Below are positions 13,665 through 17,667 of a stretch of DNA of 17,667 nt, in pieces. Below the pieces are notes generated by a model that did no database searches, had not been told where the DNA came from, and worked only from the letters and a program-made list of their open reading frames with translations. The position numbers and the translations under genes are program-made. Origin of the DNA: Deltaproteobacteria bacterium RBG_16_54_18 (GTDB taxonomy: Bacteria > Desulfobacterota > B13-G15 > RBG-16-54-18); the NCBI GenBank assembly GCA_001797935.1, contig MGQT01000120.1:7066-24732 (forward strand). The letters run 5' to 3'. Every line of letters starts with the position of its first letter. The first letter of the stretch is position 1.

Positions 13665-14420
13665 ATGAGAAAAGAGAGGCTCGAGGAGGAATTTGAGCTG
13701 GGCGAAGAGGAAGAGGCCATTCATGAATATGAGGCCCTTACCGACGATTATCTACACATCAATGCCTCTCTCATCGCCGAGGAAATAGCTCAGTTGGTCA
13801 AAGCAACCAACGGCGTTGCCGTCGATCTCGGAACAGGGCCAGGGAGTCTCGCCCGGGCACTGGCCACCCGCTGCCCCGCCCTCGTGGTCGTGGGCCTGGA
13901 CATCTCCCTCCCCATGACCAGGCTGGCCAGGGACCGGATTGTAGCCGAAGGGATACCCAATGTGGTGTTTGTGGTGGCGGATGTACATCACCTCCCGTTT
14001 CGCACGTGTTCCCTGACAGTTATCATCAGCCATGGGGCCATGCACCACTGGCGTAGTCTCGCACAGGCCTTGGCAGAGATCAAAAGGGCCCTCGCTGCCG
14101 AGGGGTTGCTCTATCTGAGTGATCTCACCCGCACTGCCCCCGATGACGTCGTTCAACACATCGCTGCCCTGTTAAATCCAAAACAGGCCCGGGCCTTTGT
14201 CAACTCGGTGCAAGCGGCCTATACCATCGAAGAACTTGCTCAACTAACCGCCGAGGCCGGTTTGGACACCGTACGTGTCGAGCCCGAGGAATTCTCACGC
14301 CGGACCATCGCCCGGAACATCGAGAAATTACGGCGATCGGCAATGCGCGGACTGCGTCAGCCCGTCATCAACATACGCGTGGTCAGCACAGACAAGAAGC
14401 CATCAGCGACAGGCGTATGA
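13665..14420 (+). CDS. Class I SAM-dependent methyltransferase
   Basis: 251 aa from ATG 13665, with GGAG (13654-13657) 7 nt upstream. An acidic N-terminus (EEEF...EEEEAIHEYEALTDDY) precedes the Rossmann core: motif I VDLGTGPG (53-60), motif II acidic D79 in VVGLDIS, VADVHHLPF (104-112) and SHGAMHHW (122-129). It resembles the UbiE/Methyltransf_11 group, which methylates small molecules. The substrate is unknown. Its stop overlaps the next gene's ATG (ATGA at 14417-14420), so the two are probably translated together. Confidence 0.85.
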   Translation: MRKERLEEEFELGEEEEAIHEYEALTDDYLHINASLIAEEIAQLVKATNGVAVDLGTGPGSLARALATRCPALVVVGLDISLPMTRLARDRIVAEGIPNVVFVVADVHHLPFRTCSLTVIISHGAMHHWRSLAQALAEIKRALAAEGLLYLSDLTRTAPDDVVQHIAALLNPKQARAFVNSVQAAYTIEELAQLTAEAGLDTVRVEPEEFSRRTIARNIEKLRRSAMRGLRQPVINIRVVSTDKKPSATGV

Positions 14421-15163
14421 CGCAACACGAGGCCTCTCCCTTCTCTCACCATAAGGCAGACATCAGGGAAGCGATCTGGAAACAGATGGAACAGGCCGGG
14501 TTTTCCCCTGAGCCCCAGGGTACCATCCCTACCTTTCCGGGGCAAAACAAGGCCGCAGAACGTCTGCGCAGTCTCCCCCTCTATCGCGCGGCGGAAACCG
14601 TCATGGTCCCCCCTGATCAGGCCCAACTCCAGGTCAGGGTCAATGCAGTCATGGATGGCAAGCGGCTGATCATGGCCAGCCCCGGCCTGAAGGATGGCTT
14701 TTATCTGCTGGAAAAAAGGGAGATTAAGGTCAAAGATGTGCAGCAGGCTGCACGCAGCTCCGGCGTGCGCAGGTTCGGCAAGAGGCTCGGCACCGCTCGG
14801 CAGGAAATAGGGACTATAGATATCATCATCACCGGTGCCGTGGCCGTGGATAGCCAGGGAGGAAGGATCGGCAAGGGAAGCGGCTACTTTGATCTGGAAT
14901 ACATGATCTTGCGAGAGATCGGTTCCATCACCGAGGCAACCCCCATCGTCGCCCTGGTAGATGACCTCCAGATCGTGGCGGAGGCACCGATGGAAGAAAA
15001 GGACGTTGCCGTGGACTTCATCTGCACCCCAACCAAGCTCATGACGATAGAGCGACACCGTGCGCGCCCGGCGAAGATATCCTGGGACCTGCTACCGGAG
15101 AATGCGATCAAGGGCATGCGCCCGCTCAAGGATCTCAGCCGCAAGGATGCAGGAAAAGAGTAA
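14417..15163 (+). CDS. 5-formyltetrahydrofolate cyclo-ligase family protein (divergent)
   Basis: 248 aa, somewhat longer than classic cyclo-ligases of about 190 aa. An N-terminal helix KADIREAIWKQM (13-24) is followed by the family signature DIIITGAVAVDSQGGRIGKGSGYFD (136-159, best part GRIGKGSGYFDLEY at 149-162). Later come PIVALVDDLQIV and VDFICTPTKL. Classic members convert 5-formyl-THF to methenyl-THF with ATP. This version resembles the MTHFSD-like branch, whose activity is less established. Overlap with the methyltransferase gene suggests a shared one-carbon theme, though this is only inference. The basic C-terminal tail of about 40 residues is unexplained. Confidence 0.75.
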   Translation: MTQHEASPFSHHKADIREAIWKQMEQAGFSPEPQGTIPTFPGQNKAAERLRSLPLYRAAETVMVPPDQAQLQVRVNAVMDGKRLIMASPGLKDGFYLLEKREIKVKDVQQAARSSGVRRFGKRLGTARQEIGTIDIIITGAVAVDSQGGRIGKGSGYFDLEYMILREIGSITEATPIVALVDDLQIVAEAPMEEKDVAVDFICTPTKLMTIERHRARPAKISWDLLPENAIKGMRPLKDLSRKDAGKE

Positions 15164-15196
15164 GAGCCACCCTTTTATAATTTCTCATAAGAACAG

Positions 15197-15991
15197 ATGA
15201 GCCACCCCTTCCTCTGTCATCCAGACGAAGTGAAGTCGTGCGGCGCCTGCTGCGGGCTTTATAATTACCGGGAAAACAGCCGCGCCGTGTTGACTGAACG
15301 GCTTCGGCGCAGGTCGGAAATATTTTCCCATTATCGCGGTGAGCTCGAACAATATCGTCGCGCGGTAGCGGCCCTGGAGGGGGAGAAATTGTATGAAACT
15401 ATCTATAACTGTGAATTCCTCGGGTTTATCGACAAATACGAAAAACGGGTCGGGTGCCTCCTGCACCCCAACGGCAACAACGGCCGGGATCTGCGCGGGA
15501 TTTCCTTCTACGGGGCCGATCTGTGCCGAGAGCATCTCTGCCCGAGCCATGAGAAACTTACCACCGCGGAAAAAGCAGTGGTCATACGCCTCGTCAATGA
15601 CTGGTACCTCTATGGCCTATTGATCACCGATATAGACCTCGTAAAATCATATCTCGGGCACATTCAAAACGGCGTCGGCGAGGAGTTCGACCCCCATAAG
15701 CTGAATACGAACTCTGCGCTCGCGCTGGTCATGCAATCTTTTTTCTCCTGGAAAGAACAGTGGCCCTATCGTAGAAATGAGGCCCAGAGGTTCGGCAAGT
15801 ACTATTTCGTGGATACGGAATATCACATCGCCCGGATAGAGTATAAACGGCTCGGCCTTAAGCCGTCACCCTATGATGGGATATTCCTCTCCCTTGCCTC
15901 CGAGTTCGAAAAAAAGGATGAGGTTTTAGCCGCGGGAAAAATGGTGCGGGAAAATATCGACAAGGTCATCGCGTTGTATGGTACGGGGTAA
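15197..15991 (+). CDS. Cysteine-cluster protein resembling the YkgJ family
   Basis: 264 aa. The N-terminal CGACCG (15-20) is the CxxCC-type start of YkgJ-like putative zinc- or iron-chelating proteins. Further Cys follow at 72, 87 (GCLLHP), 110 and 115 (CREHLCP), so the set could bind a metal cluster. The C-terminal half is helical in character with no motif I recognise. It starts 33 bp after the cyclo-ligase-like gene with a weak ribosome binding site and may share its transcript. The function is unknown. Confidence 0.7.
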   Translation: MSHPFLCHPDEVKSCGACCGLYNYRENSRAVLTERLRRRSEIFSHYRGELEQYRRAVAALEGEKLYETIYNCEFLGFIDKYEKRVGCLLHPNGNNGRDLRGISFYGADLCREHLCPSHEKLTTAEKAVVIRLVNDWYLYGLLITDIDLVKSYLGHIQNGVGEEFDPHKLNTNSALALVMQSFFSWKEQWPYRRNEAQRFGKYYFVDTEYHIARIEYKRLGLKPSPYDGIFLSLASEFEKKDEVLAAGKMVRENIDKVIALYGTG

Positions 15992-16064
15992 CGATGAAGC
16001 GAAGATTGCTTGCAAGAAGCTAGTTCAGTACCTCTTACCTTCTTGTCCCGCGTGCCGCCCCCTC

Positions 16065-16670
16065 CTACTCCGTGACAGAGACAACCGTATACCCAAGCTG
16101 TTCAATGTCCTGGGCGATTGCGTGTATATTACACTTGGTGAGTCGCAGATAGTAAACTCGTTTCGAGCGGTCTTGGTGCGCAGACATACCGACGCTGATG
16201 ATCTCGCTTCCATGGTCCCTAATGATCTTGGAAACGTGCTCAAAGGCATGCGGCTTTCCCGCCAAGATGACATCGATACGGGAGCTCTCATGAAGGATCC
16301 CCATCACCTCAATGAAGGCGGCCATGATATCGGTAACCGTGATAATCCCTACTAATTTGCCGTTATCAACCACCGGAACTCCGCCGATGCTGTGCCGATA
16401 GAGGAGCGCGGCGGCTTCTTCTATGTGGGCATCCGACGAGATGGTAATGGGATCCTTGATCATGATGTCTCTAATCGATACTTGTTCGATAAGCGAGGCA
16501 AGATAGGCCTCACGGATGTCGCCCTCGGTCACCCACCCGACCAACTCTCCCTCTTCGATTACCGGCAGGTGTCGGATCGAGTGTTTCTTCATGAGGTTGA
16601 TGGCATCGGGCACTGTGGCATCCTGACCGATGGTCACCAGCTTTTTGGTCATTCTTTTTTTGACCTTCAT
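16065..16670 (-). CDS. CBS-CBS-ACT domain protein (AcuB-like)
   Basis: 201 aa with two CBS domains: MTKKLVTI...SIRHLPVIEEGELVGWVTEGDI (about 7-57) and IMIKDPITIS...SIGGVPVVDNGKLVGIITVTDI (about 69-116). A C-terminal ACT-like region (about 130-200, RIDVILAGKPHAF...TVVSV) follows. CBS pairs bind adenine nucleotides or SAM, and ACT domains bind small ligands, so a regulatory sensor is likely. AcuB-type proteins are the closest architecture. GAGGGG lies 7 nt before the ATG. It converges with the cysteine-cluster gene. The 283-bp gap upstream of it shows no gene or convincing promoter. Confidence 0.88.
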   Translation of the reverse strand: MKVKKRMTKKLVTIGQDATVPDAINLMKKHSIRHLPVIEEGELVGWVTEGDIREAYLASLIEQVSIRDIMIKDPITISSDAHIEEAAALLYRHSIGGVPVVDNGKLVGIITVTDIMAAFIEVMGILHESSRIDVILAGKPHAFEHVSKIIRDHGSEIISVGMSAHQDRSKRVYYLRLTKCNIHAIAQDIEQLGYTVVSVTE

Positions 16671-16953
16671 CGCGTCACCCCTCGAAGTAAATGCGTGTAC
16701 TTCGTACCAACTTCTTTATCATGTCTATCGGGAAAAATCAAGGAGAACCATCTTCGCACATCAGGCAGGCAAAGGAAGCGACTACCTCATAAATCGCTCG
16801 CTCCTTCTCGTACATAATACCGCATGCGTCCGATGGTCACTTCACGAGAAAGGCATCATTGATCACGACATGCCAAGGCCAGAGCGGAATCATTTTTTTT
16901 AGAGCGGGATATCAATGATTACCGACGAAATGATACAGCCGACTTTTTTTACC

Positions 16954-17667
16954 TCACGCAGATGAATCTTTTTTAGTTCCCCTTTTTTCCTTCTTCTGCA
17001 CAATCTCGATCCCCCCTTCCTCGAAAAGATATCGCTTTATCTTTTGGGTGTTGGTCTTGGGGAATTCTTCCTCGCGGATGGAAAAGCTTCTCACCCGCTT
17101 ATATTCTGCGAGCCCCTTGTTGATCCGCTTGATATGCCCTTCCACGACACTGCGGATCTCCTGCTCGTTGATCACGAGTTTGTGCTGTCGCCCGTACTCG
17201 TCAAGGGCCTCCAGATCCGGGTACACGATGGCGTGGATCTCCTCGGTCTTGGTGCGGGGGTGGATCTTCGCCAGTACCAGCGCTTCCGTGATATAGGGAG
17301 ACTTGATCAACTCTTCCTCGAGTTCCTCCGGATGTATGTTCTTTCCCCCCTTGGTCACGATCACCGATTTCTTTCTGCCGGTAATATAGAGAAAACCGTC
17401 GTTGTCAATCCTCCCCAGGTCACCCGTATAGAACCACCCCCCTCTGAGAACCTCTTTGGTAGCTTTTTCGTTGCGGAAATATCCCTGCATGACGTTCGGC
17501 CCCTTGACAACGATCTCACCGCTGCCGTCGGCATCCGGACGGTCTATCCTGGCCCCGATGCCGGAGAGAAAACGCCCGACCGACTCATTTTTACATTGCG
17601 CGGGGAGATTGACGCTCAAGACCGGCGAGGTCTCGGTAATACCGTAACCCTGTAAGATCGGAAACCC
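16954..17667 (-). CDS. AMP-dependent acyl-CoA synthetase/ligase, C-terminal part (5' end outside window)
   Basis: The C-terminal 237 residues run off the right edge. The A5 motif QGYGITETSPV sits at the edge of the window. It is followed by GEIVVKGPNVMQGYF, the A7-A8 region GWFYTGDLGRIDNDGFLYITGRKKSVIV, TKGGKNIHPEELE, and catalytic-lysine region FPKTNTQKIKR (A10). This is the adenylating enzyme family of long-chain fatty acyl-CoA synthetases, which make acyl-AMP then acyl-CoA. A Lys-rich tail (QKKEKRGTKKDSSA) closes the protein. A fatty acid substrate is likely but aryl or other acids are possible. Confidence 0.9.
   Translation of the reverse strand, partial: GFPILQGYGITETSPVLSVNLPAQCKNESVGRFLSGIGARIDRPDADGSGEIVVKGPNVMQGYFRNEKATKEVLRGGWFYTGDLGRIDNDGFLYITGRKKSVIVTKGGKNIHPEELEEELIKSPYITEALVLAKIHPRTKTEEIHAIVYPDLEALDEYGRQHKLVINEQEIRSVVEGHIKRINKGLAEYKRVRSFSIREEEFPKTNTQKIKRYLFEEGGIEIVQKKEKRGTKKDSSA

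Overview
The window looks like chromosome of an anaerobic Gram-negative bacterium, most likely a deltaproteobacterium (Desulfobacterota) or a relative. Pointers are an NfnAB-type electron-bifurcating ferredoxin:NADP+ oxidoreductase pair, an LpxH-like lipid A hydrolase, two SPASM-type radical SAM proteins and an acyl-CoA synthetase. No single gene fixes the taxon, so this is inference.

Region 1 (2-3625, + strand) is the most interesting part and reads as a compact RiPP (ribosomally made, post-translationally modified peptide) locus. In order it holds the C-terminal part of a radical SAM/SPASM maturase, two tandem paralogous precursor peptides of 54 and 55 aa with near-identical N-terminal leaders and diverged Cys/Tyr-containing C-termini, a PatF/LynF-family (cyanobactin-type) peptide prenyltransferase, and a geranylgeranyl-reductase-like flavoprotein. 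The stretch from about 880 to 3640 is visibly more AT-rich than the flanks, which suggests transfer. My hypothesis is a peptide crosslinked by the radical SAM enzyme, prenylated by the PatF homologue, and possibly altered on its prenyl group by the flavoenzyme. I know of no characterised pathway with this combination.

Region 2 (3713-4876, - strand) is a second radical SAM/SPASM-like protein with a strong promoter so close to its ATG that the mRNA may be leaderless. Region 3 (4877-8615) holds a REP-like palindromic intergenic repeat, the essential GTPase EngB, nfnA-nfnB with a probable TTG start for nfnA, and a structured segment ending in a strong intrinsic terminator.

Region 4 (8616-13046, - strand) is envelope biosynthesis: a GT-B-type putative glycosyltransferase with its own promoter, then the tightly overlapping operon rfbD-ugd-lpxH (dTDP-rhamnose, UDP-glucuronate, lipid A). 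Region 5 (13114-13548) is a decayed IS481-type transposase split by a 93-bp insertion built on four 15-bp repeats.

Region 6 (13665-17667) holds a methyltransferase overlapping a 5-formyltetrahydrofolate cyclo-ligase-like gene, a cysteine-cluster protein, a CBS-CBS-ACT protein on the other strand, and the C-terminal part of an acyl-CoA synthetase running off the right edge.
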